A stretch of DNA of 7,332 bases from Actinomycetales bacterium (GCA_022838965.1 JALHDK010000100.1:1-7332); one strand, 5' to 3'; shown: positions 1 through 6,417, counted from the stretch's first letter. The notes: generated by a model from the letters alone, not told the origin. A program made the numbers and translations.

Positions 1-1149
1 CGGGAACGCGTCCACGGCGTGGTGCCCCTGCACACCGGCCAGCGGGTTCTCGACCTGCTGTACCCCGTGGCGCGCGGCGCGGCCGCCGCCGTCCCGGGAG
101 GCTTCGGCACCGGCAAGACCATGCTGCTGCAGCAGATCGCGAAGTGGTGCGACGCCGACGTGATCGTCTACGTGGGGTGCGGCGAACGCGGCAACGAGAT
201 GGCGGACGTCCTCGACGCGCTGGCGGACCTGACGGACGAGCGGACCGGAGGCCCGCTGATCGACCGCACGGTGATCATCGCGAACACCTCCAACATGCCC
301 ATGATGGCCCGCGAGTCCTCCATCCACACCGGGATCTGCGTGGCGGAGTACTTCCGGGACATGGGCCACGACACCGTGGTGATCGCCGACTCCACCTCCC
401 GCTGGGCAGAGGCACTCCGGGAGTTCGCGAACCGCAACGGCGAGCTGCCCGCCGAGGAGGGCTATCCGGCGGCCCTCGCCTCCGAGCTGGCCGCCTTCTA
501 CCAGCGGGCCGGCAGGGTCACCACCCTCGGGGGACGCACCGCGTCGGTGACCGTGATCGGGGCGGTCTCCCCGCCCGGCGGCGACATGACCGAGCCGGTG
601 ACCACCGACACGCAGCGTTTCGTGCGCGCACTGTGGCTGCTGGACCGGGACCTCGCCTACGCGCGCCACTACCCCGCCGTGAGCTGGACCGGGTCCTTCT
701 CGCGGGACGCCGAGGCGCTCGCGGTGTGGCACGCGGCGGCCGGCGATCCCGCGTGGGCGGGGCGGCGCGCGCGGGCCGCCGCACTCCTCGCCGAGGCGGA
801 CCGGCTGGCCGATCTCGCGGAGATCATCGGCACGAGTTCGCTGCCCGGCCATGAGCGGATGGTGCTGCTCGGCGGGCGGCTGCTGCGCGACGGCGTGCTG
901 ATGCAGAACGCCCTGAGCCCGAATGACGCCTTCTGTTCCGCCGCCAAGGGTGCCGCACTCCTCGACCTCGTCCTCGACGTCGTCGACGCCTGCCAGCACC
1001 TCATCGACCGGGGCGTCCCCGCGACGCTCGTCGAGCGCGCCGACTTCGGGCCGGTGCTGCGGGCGCGCGAGGAGAGCGGGCCCGCCGACGCCGGCGCCGT
1101 CGCCTCCCGGCGGGAGGCGGTCCTGCGGACGCTCCAGGAGCTCGGATGA
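1..1149 (+). CDS. ntpA: V/A-type ATPase catalytic subunit A, 5'-truncated by the window edge
   Basis: Catalytic subunit of the V1 (A1) head of a rotary ATPase. It binds and hydrolyses, or synthesises, ATP at its interface with subunit B on the cytoplasmic side of the membrane. The frame is open from base 1 (RERVHG precedes the first in-window GTG at 19), so the gene starts upstream. The 382 residues seen are the nucleotide-binding and C-terminal helical domains of a protein normally near 580 residues. Counting from base 1, the sequence shows the P-loop GGFGTGKT (33-40, lysine 39), the catalytic glutamate in GCGERGNEM (E62), the Walker B region IADSTSRWAEALRE (D130), EEGYPAAL, and SPPGGDMTEPVT. 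These are signatures of the V-type A chain rather than F1 beta. TGA overlaps the ATG of subunit B by 4 bases, so the two are co-translated in equimolar amounts. All catalytic residues visible here are intact. Also called atpA or vatA. Confidence 0.96.
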   Translation, partial: RERVHGVVPLHTGQRVLDLLYPVARGAAAAVPGGFGTGKTMLLQQIAKWCDADVIVYVGCGERGNEMADVLDALADLTDERTGGPLIDRTVIIANTSNMPMMARESSIHTGICVAEYFRDMGHDTVVIADSTSRWAEALREFANRNGELPAEEGYPAALASELAAFYQRAGRVTTLGGRTASVTVIGAVSPPGGDMTEPVTTDTQRFVRALWLLDRDLAYARHYPAVSWTGSFSRDAEALAVWHAAAGDPAWAGRRARAAALLAEADRLADLAEIIGTSSLPGHERMVLLGGRLLRDGVLMQNALSPNDAFCSAAKGAALLDLVLDVVDACQHLIDRGVPATLVERADFGPVLRAREESGPADAGAVASRREAVLRTLQELG

Positions 1150-2549
1150 GCGGCGCGGAACCCCGGCTCGGCCGACTCTCCTTCACCGACGTCCGCGAGC
1201 TGCGGGGGCCCCTCCTCATGCTGGGCGACGTCGCCGGCGTCGGCTGGGACGAGTTCGCCACGATCGAACTGCCGGACGGGGAGCGCCACGGACTCGTCCT
1301 CGAGGTCGACCACGACGTCGTCACGATCCAGGTGCTCGAGGGCACGTCGGGGATGGCGCCGGGGCAGGTGGGCGTGCGCTTCGACGGACGGCCCCTGCAC
1401 GTGCCGGTGGGCGCCGGCTGGCTGGGCCGGGTGTGCAACGGGCGCGGACAACCCCTCGACGGCGGACCGCCGGTCACCGGCGAGCTGCTGCCGGTCAGCG
1501 GCTGGCCGATGAATCCGGTGCACCGCGAACCCCCGCACGAGCCCGTCCTCACGGGGATCTCGGTGATCGACGCGCTCACGACCGTGGTGCGGGGGCAGAA
1601 GCTGCCGATCTTCTCGGTGGCCGGCCTTCCCCACCTCGCCCTCGCCACGCAGATCGCCGCCCAGGCGCGGGCGGCCGGCGGCGCGTTCCGGGTGGTGTTC
1701 GCCGCCATGGGACTGACCCACGCGGACATCGCCTTCGTGCGGGATCGTCTCGAGGAGCGGTCGGCCGCCGGCGAACTCATCCTCCTCCTGAACGCCGCCG
1801 ACGACCCGGTCATCGAGCGGATCCTCACACCGCGGATCGCGCTCACGGTGGCCGAGCACCTCGCCTTCGGGGAGGGTGCCGACGTGCTCGTGATCATGTC
1901 GGACATGACGAGCTACGCCGAGGCCCTGCGGGAGGTGTCCGCCGCCCGCCGCGAGATACCCGCGCGCCGGGGCTATCCGGGCTACCTCTACAGCGACCTC
2001 GCGAGCCTCTACGAGCGCTGCGGGAAGGTCCGCGGCCGGGAGGGATCGCTCACGGTGATACCCGTGCTGACCATGCCCGCCGGGGACATCACCCATCCGG
2101 TGCCCGACCTGACGGGCTACATCACCGAGGGCCAGATCGTGCTGTCCCCCGACGTGCACGCCCGTGGGATCTACCCTCCGGTGGACGGCCTCTCGTCACT
2201 CTCCCGCCTGATGCGCGCCGCCACCGGACCGGGAAGGACCCGCGAGGATCACCGGGACGTCGCCGCCCAGGTCCTTGCCGCACTCGCCCGGGCCCGCCAG
2301 GCAGCGGAGCTCGCCGAACTGGTCGGGCGGGACGCCATCGGCGAGACCGACCGGTCCTACATCGACTACCGTGACAGGCTCGAGCGCGACCTGCTGCACC
2401 AGGGACGCGACGAGGAACGTTCCCTCGACGACACCCTCGACCGGGCGTGGCGGGCCCTGTCCACCCTCCCACCCCACGAGCTGACCATGGTGCCCCTCGA
2501 GCTGATTGAGCGGTACCTGCCCGGAGACGACGGGAGGGGTGCACCATGA
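1146..2549 (+). CDS. ntpB: V/A-type ATPase regulatory subunit B
   Basis: Non-catalytic subunit that alternates with A in the A3B3 hexamer and supplies residues to the catalytic interface. The 467 residues match the usual length of about 460. The P-loop position is degenerate (FSVAGLPHLALATQ, about 156-169), as expected for B. Other family signatures are VVFAAMGLTHADI (183-195), LNAADDPVIERILTPR (215-230), SDMTSYAEALREVSAARRE (252-270), RRGYPGYLYSDLA (274-286), DITHPVPDLTGYITEGQ (314-330), GIYPPVDGLSSLSRLM (341-356) and a helical C-terminal domain. R354 in SLSRLM is at the position of the arginine finger known in B subunits. The ATG start is fixed by its ATGA overlap with the A stop and by CAGGAG at 1135-1140, 5 bases upstream. 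TGA overlaps the ATG of subunit D in the same way. Also called atpB or vatB. Confidence 0.97.
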   Translation: MSGAEPRLGRLSFTDVRELRGPLLMLGDVAGVGWDEFATIELPDGERHGLVLEVDHDVVTIQVLEGTSGMAPGQVGVRFDGRPLHVPVGAGWLGRVCNGRGQPLDGGPPVTGELLPVSGWPMNPVHREPPHEPVLTGISVIDALTTVVRGQKLPIFSVAGLPHLALATQIAAQARAAGGAFRVVFAAMGLTHADIAFVRDRLEERSAAGELILLLNAADDPVIERILTPRIALTVAEHLAFGEGADVLVIMSDMTSYAEALREVSAARREIPARRGYPGYLYSDLASLYERCGKVRGREGSLTVIPVLTMPAGDITHPVPDLTGYITEGQIVLSPDVHARGIYPPVDGLSSLSRLMRAATGPGRTREDHRDVAAQVLAALARARQAAELAELVGRDAIGETDRSYIDYRDRLERDLLHQGRDEERSLDDTLDRAWRALSTLPPHELTMVPLELIERYLPGDDGRGAP

Positions 2550-3142
2550 CGGGCCGGGTGAGTCGGCTCCGGATCGAACGCCGGCTGGCGCTGGCACGGC
2601 ACGGGGCCACGCTGCTCGATCGCAAGCAGCGGATCCTGGCGGACGAGCTCGACCGGCTCTCCCTCCACGCCCAGACCGCCACGGAGCAGTGGGAGGAGGC
2701 CGCGCGCACCGCCGCCGTGTGGCTCCAGCGGGCGCTCGCCCTCGACGGGGCGCTCGCGCTGACAGAGGCGCGGCCCGCCGACGCCGCCACGGTCGAGGTG
2801 CACGGCGACGTCACGATGGGCGTGGCCTATCCGGCCCACGCCACCTGCACCATCCCCATGGGTCCGCCGGGCGGGGGCAGTTCGGCCCTCACCTTGGCGG
2901 TGCGGGCGCACCGGGAGGCGCTGGCACGGGCGGTCGTGGCGGCGGCCGCAGAGCGGGCGGTGCGGCTGGTCACCGCCGAGCTCGCGGCCACGCGGCGGCG
3001 CCAGCACGCGGTGGAGAGCCGGTGGATCCCGCGGCTCGAGGAGGAGCTCGCCACCGTCCACCGCCTCCTGGAGCAGCAGGACCTGGAGGAGACCCTCCGG
3101 ATTCACTGGGCAGCGGAGAACCTGGGAGGCCGCGATGACTGA
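2546..3142 (+). CDS. ntpD: V/A-type ATPase central-stalk subunit D
   Basis: Subunit D is the rotor shaft: a long antiparallel coiled coil running through the A3B3 head that couples ATP turnover to rotation of the membrane ring. The 198 residues are slightly fewer than the usual 200-220. The N-terminal helix has the family pattern RLRIERRLALARHGATLLDRK (about 7-27). The C-terminal helix has ATRRRQHAVESRWIPRLEEE (148-167), matching the conserved TRRRVNALE...IPRLEE block. Between them lies a less conserved, glycine- and proline-containing stretch (about 80-115), the part that leaves the coiled coil. The start overlaps the stop of B (ATGA), with GGAGG at 2533-2537, 8 bases upstream. No subunit F gene follows, although F often sits next to D. 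Here it must be upstream of A or elsewhere. The gene overlaps the downstream USP gene by 8 bases. Confidence 0.93.
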   Translation: MTGRVSRLRIERRLALARHGATLLDRKQRILADELDRLSLHAQTATEQWEEAARTAAVWLQRALALDGALALTEARPADAATVEVHGDVTMGVAYPAHATCTIPMGPPGGGSSALTLAVRAHREALARAVVAAAAERAVRLVTAELAATRRRQHAVESRWIPRLEEELATVHRLLEQQDLEETLRIHWAAENLGGRDD

Positions 3143-3560
3143 GACGATTCTGGTGGCCGTGAGCGACTCCCCCGCCGCGTTCGCGGCGGCAGCGGCGGCG
3201 ATCGACCAGGCCCGGCGTCTGGGTGCCCGGCTGCACGTCCTCACCGTCATTCCCGACGGCGACCTCGGACGTCGCATGGGCGACCTCGAGGACGCCGCGG
3301 CGCGCCGCGAGGCCGGGGCCGACGCCGTCCTGCGCCATGTCGCCGGCCTCGCCAGCGCGGCCGGCGTGGGCGTGACCACCGTCCGGCGCCACGGCCGGGT
3401 GGCGGCGGAGATCCTCGGGGAGGCGCGCGCCGTCGGGGCGAGCATCATCGTGATGGCCCGGGTGGACCGCCCGGGGCACGCGATCCCGTCCATCGGGAGC
3501 CACACGCTCCGCGTGCTGGAGTTCGCCACCGTGCCCGTGCTGGTGGTGCCCGGAGCCTGA
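3135..3560 (+). CDS. Universal stress protein (UspA family), coupled to the ATPase operon
   Basis: A single-domain UspA-fold protein of 141 residues, a common length for the family. These are cytoplasmic dimers, often ATP-binding, induced by stress or energy limitation. The fold is visible as the N-terminal strand ETILVAVSDS (3-12), LHVLTVIPDG (33-42), the HGRVAAEILGEARAVGASIIVM segment (86-107) and the terminal strand TVPVLVVPG (132-140). The ATP-binding motif G-2X-G-9X-G(S/T) is only partly kept: the last element is GS (121-122), but the first two glycines align with A108 and D111. ATP binding may therefore be weak or absent. GGGAGG at 3124-3129 lies 5 bases before the ATG, and the start overlaps the end of subunit D by 8 bases (ATGACTGA). 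This makes it a stoichiometric partner gene of the ATPase. A role in adjusting ATPase activity is inference only. Confidence 0.9.
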   Translation: MTETILVAVSDSPAAFAAAAAAIDQARRLGARLHVLTVIPDGDLGRRMGDLEDAAARREAGADAVLRHVAGLASAAGVGVTTVRRHGRVAAEILGEARAVGASIIVMARVDRPGHAIPSIGSHTLRVLEFATVPVLVVPGA

Positions 3561-3568
3561 CCGGTCAG
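3557..3568. repeat. 12-bp perfect palindrome holding two convergent stop codons
   Basis: CTGACCGGTCAG is self-complementary. Its left TGA (3558-3560) ends the stress-protein gene on the + strand, and its right TCA (3565-3567) is the TGA ending the Nudix-type regulator on the - strand. Only 4 bases separate the two genes. The palindrome has no loop and no T-run, so it is not a convincing intrinsic terminator. Transcripts of the two converging units probably overlap. The symmetry may be partly a by-product of two TGA codons placed tail to tail around CCGG. Confidence 0.5.
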
Positions 3569-4464
3569 CGGGTTCGTGGCAGCTTCGTCCCGATCGCGGC
3601 CCGTTCGTCCAGGACCTCCCGGCGGAACCGGAACAGCCGCGCGGGCCGGCCGCCGGTCTCGGCGCTGAGCTCACCCGTCTCCTCCACCAGATGCTGTTGC
3701 TCCACCAGGCGCCGGAAGTTCTGCTTGTGCACCCGCTGGCCGGCGATCGCCTCCACACAGGCCTGCAGCTGCCCCAGGGTGAAGGACTCCGGCAGCAGCT
3801 CGAACACCACCGGCCGGTACTGGATCTTGGCCCGCAGGCGCGCGATTCCCGTGGCGACGATGCGCCGGTGGTCGTGCAGCATCCAGGGACCGGTGACCGC
3901 TTCCGGCAGGGTCCCGGCGATGAAATCCGGCGACTCGGGCACGAGTCCGGCCTCGTACAGCACCTCGTACCGCTGCAGCGCGAGTTCGGGCAGCCAGTCC
4001 CGCCCGTCCAGGCCGAAGGACACCCCGCAGCGCACCGCACGCCGGTCGCTGTCCCCCTCCGTGATCCAGGCCCGCAGTCGCGGCTCGAGCAGTCCCATCG
4101 TCTGCCCGCCGTCACGGCGGTCCTCCCAGGGGAACAGGTCGTACCAGCTCACCCAGCCCGGAGCAGCGGCCGCGGGATCGAGCCGGGTCAGCGCCAGGTA
4201 GCTGACGGAGATCACCCGCTCCGAGCCGTCGCGGGCCCGGTCACGGTCGGCGAAGGTGTAGAGCTGCTCGACGTAGCCGAGCCGCAGGCCGGTCTGCTCC
4301 TCCACCCAGCGCCGCACGCCCGCCTGCATCGACCGGTGGTCGTCCCGCAACGGGCCGGCGGGGAGTTGCAGCGGGTAGTCGGACGCCGTCAGGACGCGCG
4401 GCAGCCCCTCCAGGACACCCACGACCACCGCCACCAGCTCCGGGCGAACCGCACCCGCCGCCAC
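3565..4464 (-). CDS. NrtR-like regulator: degenerate Nudix domain plus winged helix (COG4111-like)
   Basis: Probable transcription factor whose N-terminal Nudix fold senses a nucleotide metabolite. In studied NrtR proteins the ligand is ADP-ribose or a related NAD metabolite. Residues 1-135 are Nudix-like. The Nudix box region 37-60 keeps G37, R51 and E55-E56 in RRWVEEQTGL. The glutamate of the REUxEExGU motif is replaced by R52, the upstream glutamate position is H43, and one residue is inserted before G59. Hydrolysis is therefore unlikely. Residues 198-285 form the NrtR-type DNA-binding part: DHRRIVATGIARLRAKI, YRPVVFELLPESFTLGQLQ, HKQNFRRLVE, then GGRPARLFRFRREVL. At 299 residues it is longer than many NrtR proteins and resembles from memory the group called 'NAD regulator in Alphaproteobacteria'. 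The start is GTG at 4464, 6 bp after the thioredoxin stop with only weak GGGTGA upstream. A start at 4428 has a better GGAG but would remove the first beta strand. It is co-transcribed with thioredoxin. Ligand and targets are inferred. Confidence 0.82.
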   Translation of the reverse strand: MAAGAVRPELVAVVVGVLEGLPRVLTASDYPLQLPAGPLRDDHRSMQAGVRRWVEEQTGLRLGYVEQLYTFADRDRARDGSERVISVSYLALTRLDPAAAAPGWVSWYDLFPWEDRRDGGQTMGLLEPRLRAWITEGDSDRRAVRCGVSFGLDGRDWLPELALQRYEVLYEAGLVPESPDFIAGTLPEAVTGPWMLHDHRRIVATGIARLRAKIQYRPVVFELLPESFTLGQLQACVEAIAGQRVHKQNFRRLVEQQHLVEETGELSAETGGRPARLFRFRREVLDERAAIGTKLPRTR

Positions 4465-4470
4465 CGCCGT

Positions 4471-4896
4471 TCACCCGATGCCGCTGGCGATCCAGCTGTC
4501 CAGCTGGGCCTTCGGCACGGCTCCCACCAGCCGCGACACCTCACGCCCCGACTTCAGCAGCACCATCGTCGGGATACTCCGGGCGTCGAAGCGGGCCGCG
4601 GTCCGCGGGGCTGTGTCCACGTTGACCTTCACCAGTTTGAGCGCGCCCGCCCGTTCGCGCGCCGCCCGCTCCAGCAGCGGGGAGATCGTGCGGCACGGGC
4701 CGCACCACGGCGCCCACAGGTCCACCAGGACGGGCACCCGTGCCGCGACAACGGCGTCGAAGTCATCGTCCGACGCCGCCACCACCCACGGCAGGGCCAC
4801 CCGGCACTTCGCGCACCGGGGGGTGCCGGACGAGACCGCCGGGACACGGTTCTTCGCCCCGCACGACGGACAGACCACGATGGCGGACGTACTCAT
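4471..4896 (-). CDS. trxC: Thioredoxin with N-terminal zinc ribbon (TrxC/Trx2 type)
   Basis: Cytoplasmic thiol-disulfide reductase that receives electrons from thioredoxin reductase and reduces protein disulfides. It has 141 residues. The N-terminal zinc-ribbon has two CxxC pairs, CPSC (9-12) and CAKC (28-31), as in E. coli thioredoxin 2. The thioredoxin domain follows: VLVDLWAPWCGPCR (56-69, active-site C65 and C68), KVNVDTAP (90-97) and the cis-proline segment SIPTMVLLKSG (107-117, P109). The frame stays open upstream for about 150 codons, but that extension lies antisense to DUF2252, whereas the ATG at 4896 begins exactly before the zinc ribbon. There is no Shine-Dalgarno sequence. A -10-like TACCGT six bases upstream suggests a leaderless mRNA. 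It is the first gene of a unit with the Nudix-type regulator 6 bp downstream. Zinc-ribbon thioredoxins are often linked to oxidative stress. Pipelines may label it trxA. Confidence 0.93.
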   Translation of the reverse strand: MSTSAIVVCPSCGAKNRVPAVSSGTPRCAKCRVALPWVVAASDDDFDAVVAARVPVLVDLWAPWCGPCRTISPLLERAARERAGALKLVKVNVDTAPRTAARFDARSIPTMVLLKSGREVSRLVGAVPKAQLDSWIASGIG

Positions 4897-4898
4897 GC

Positions 4899-4923
4899 CC
4901 CAACGGTAACGCGGCCCGTTGGG
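4899..4923. promoter_or_regulatory. Inverted repeat between divergent thioredoxin and DUF2252 genes; candidate operator
   Basis: CCCAACGG (4899-4906) and CCGTTGGG (4916-4923) are perfect 8-bp inverted arms around a 9-base centre, TAACGCGGC. Half-site centres are 17 bp apart, between one and two helical turns. The repeat fills most of the 39-bp intergenic gap. It overlaps the thioredoxin -10 box on one side and abuts the candidate DUF2252 -10 box on the other. As RNA it could also fold, but no T-run follows. A dimeric regulator, possibly the Nudix/winged-helix protein encoded next to it, is a reasonable candidate to bind. That link is inferred. Confidence 0.5.
4903..4908 (-). promoter_or_regulatory. 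Candidate -10 box for a leaderless thioredoxin transcript
   Basis: On the - strand the hexamer reads TACCGT (TANNNT). Six bases separate its last T from the A of the thioredoxin ATG, so transcription would start at or next to the start codon. This fits the missing Shine-Dalgarno sequence. No clear TTGACA-like -35 box is seen 17-18 bases upstream. The box overlaps the left arm of the inverted repeat at 4899-4923, so a protein bound there would block it. Confidence 0.5.
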
Positions 4924-4929
4924 CAGAAT
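4924..4929 (+). promoter_or_regulatory. Candidate -10 box for a leaderless DUF2252 transcript
   Basis: CAGAAT differs from TANNNT only in its first base and ends 6 bases before the ATG at 4936, the same geometry as the opposite promoter. No Shine-Dalgarno sequence precedes that ATG. The -35 region, which would lie in the left arm of the inverted repeat, does not resemble TTGACA. Confidence 0.35.
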
Positions 4930-4935
4930 GTGGTC

Positions 4936-6417
4936 ATGCCGGAACCCGTCGATCCAGAACCCGTGGTGACGCCTCCGGGCGTCCCAGCCACCGCCGATGA
5001 CGTCGCGCCACCCGCGGACGCTGAGGGCCTCGCGACGGTCGAAGGACTGGTGTTCCGCTCGCTGCGCGCGCCCCGCCCGAGCCGGGAGGAACGTCTCGCG
5101 CGGGGGGTCGCCCTCCGGGAGAAGGTCCCCCACGCGAGCCTGGCCGACTGGACGCCGTCGCCGTCGCGGCCCGACCCGATCGCCCTGATCGAGCAGTCGA
5201 ACGAGGGCCGCCTGCCGGAACTCGTGGGCGTCCGGGTTGGCCGCATGGCGGCGTCGCCGTACGGGTTCCTGCGCGGCTCGGCGAACGTGACGGCGACGGA
5301 CGTCGCCACGCTCCCCAGCACCGGGGTCATGCCCGTCATCTGCGGCGACTGCCACATGGGCAATTTCGGTTTCTACCGGTCACCGGAGGGATCGCTGGTC
5401 ATCGACCTCAACGATTTCGACGAGGCCCACCCCGGCTGCTGGGAGTGGGACGTGCGGCGCCTCGTCGCCAGCGTCTGGGTGGCGGGGCGGGAGAACGGCT
5501 ATCGCGAGGACCAGTGCGCCGACGCGGTGCGCTCCTGCGTCGCGGCCTACCGGGACGAGGTCACCCACCTCGCCTACCAGCCGCTGCTCGCCCGCTCGTT
5601 CGACCACCTGGACGCCGAGGGGCTCCAGGAGAGCGCCACCGAGCGCACGCTGCGGGGGGAGATCAAGCGGGCGGCCAAGGCCGCCCGGAAGCGCACCAGC
5701 GACCGCGCCCTGCCGCGGTACACCGTGGAGTCCGACGGCGGACGCCGGATCGTCGCCAAGCCCCCGCTGGTCACCCCCATCAGCGGCCCCGACTACGACG
5801 CCATCGCCGACGGCCTCGACGCGTACATCCACACGCTGCCCCCGCACTGGCGTCGCGTGTTCGCCGGCTACTCCCTCGTCGACATCGCGCTCAAGGTGGT
5901 GGGCATCGGCAGCGTGGGGCTGCGGGCCTACATCGCCCTTCTCGAGGGCAGTTCGGGCGACGTCCTCTTCCTCCAGCTCAAGGAGGCCCGCCGCTCCGTC
6001 GTGGCACCCTTCGTGCACGGCGGGCAGGCGTGGCACGCCCACCAGGGGCAGCGCGTGGTGGAGTACCAGCAGGCCGTCCAGACGGTCACGGACCCGCTCC
6101 TCGGCTGGACGACGGTCGATGGCCGGCAGTACTACGTCCGCCAGTTCCGCAACATGAAGGGGCAGGTGCCCCTCACGGCCCTCACCGCCTCCGCACTCAA
6201 GGACTACGCCGGCATCCAGGGCCACCTCCTCGCCAAGGGACATGCCCGCACCTCCGGGGCCTCCCTGATCGCGGGGTATCTCGGGGACGGCGACGGCCCC
6301 GGGGAGGCGTTCGCCGTGTTCGCCCGCCGATACGCCGACCAGACGGAGGCGGACCACGAACTGCTCCAGGAGGCCGCACGCACGGGCAGACTCCCCATGG
6401 TCTGGCCGCCCGTGTGA
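4936..6417 (+). CDS. DUF2252 family protein, kinase-like motifs
   Basis: A 493-residue soluble protein of the DUF2252 family (Pfam PF10009), whose biochemical function is not established to my knowledge. Residues 1-35 are proline- and acid-rich and probably disordered. The core begins near VFRSLRAPRPSREERLARG (39-57). Family signatures are SPYGFLRGSA (107-116), CGDCHMGNFGFY (136-147), VIDLNDFDEAHPGCWEWD (155-172) and RRLVAS. GDxHxxN followed by DxNDFDE and WDxRRL strongly resembles the catalytic loop and metal-binding loop of aminoglycoside-phosphotransferase-like kinases. Further on, GIGSVG (323-328) followed by LFLQLKEA (344-351, K349) resembles a glycine-rich loop and ATP-binding lysine, but on the C-terminal side. 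No signal peptide or membrane segment is seen. ATG 4936 is chosen: the frame is open far upstream but antisense to thioredoxin. GTG 4930 is a possible alternative. There is no Shine-Dalgarno sequence, and the gene diverges from thioredoxin across 39 bp. Confidence 0.92.
   Translation: MPEPVDPEPVVTPPGVPATADDVAPPADAEGLATVEGLVFRSLRAPRPSREERLARGVALREKVPHASLADWTPSPSRPDPIALIEQSNEGRLPELVGVRVGRMAASPYGFLRGSANVTATDVATLPSTGVMPVICGDCHMGNFGFYRSPEGSLVIDLNDFDEAHPGCWEWDVRRLVASVWVAGRENGYREDQCADAVRSCVAAYRDEVTHLAYQPLLARSFDHLDAEGLQESATERTLRGEIKRAAKAARKRTSDRALPRYTVESDGGRRIVAKPPLVTPISGPDYDAIADGLDAYIHTLPPHWRRVFAGYSLVDIALKVVGIGSVGLRAYIALLEGSSGDVLFLQLKEARRSVVAPFVHGGQAWHAHQGQRVVEYQQAVQTVTDPLLGWTTVDGRQYYVRQFRNMKGQVPLTALTASALKDYAGIQGHLLAKGHARTSGASLIAGYLGDGDGPGEAFAVFARRYADQTEADHELLQEAARTGRLPMVWPPV

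Noticed and set aside
669..2159. Long open frame (496 codons) on the - strand opposite ATPase subunits A and B
   Set aside because: It is antisense to strongly conserved A and B sequence, rich in H, R, G and P as expected from the mirrored frame of high-GC genes, and matches no family I know.
923..2374. Long + strand frame (483 codons) overlapping the A and B genes
   Set aside because: Arginine- and proline-rich shadow in a shifted frame of high-GC genes, with no recognisable motif.
3691..4935. The + strand frame of DUF2252 stays open for about 415 codons upstream of ATG 4936
   Set aside because: This stretch is antisense to the regulator and thioredoxin, both recognisable families. Its translation is low-complexity R/P/H/Q-rich, and DUF2252 similarity begins after 4936.
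4897..5355. Upstream extension of the thioredoxin frame on the - strand (to 294 codons)
   Set aside because: The extension is antisense to the N-terminal part of DUF2252. The zinc-ribbon thioredoxin is complete from ATG 4896.
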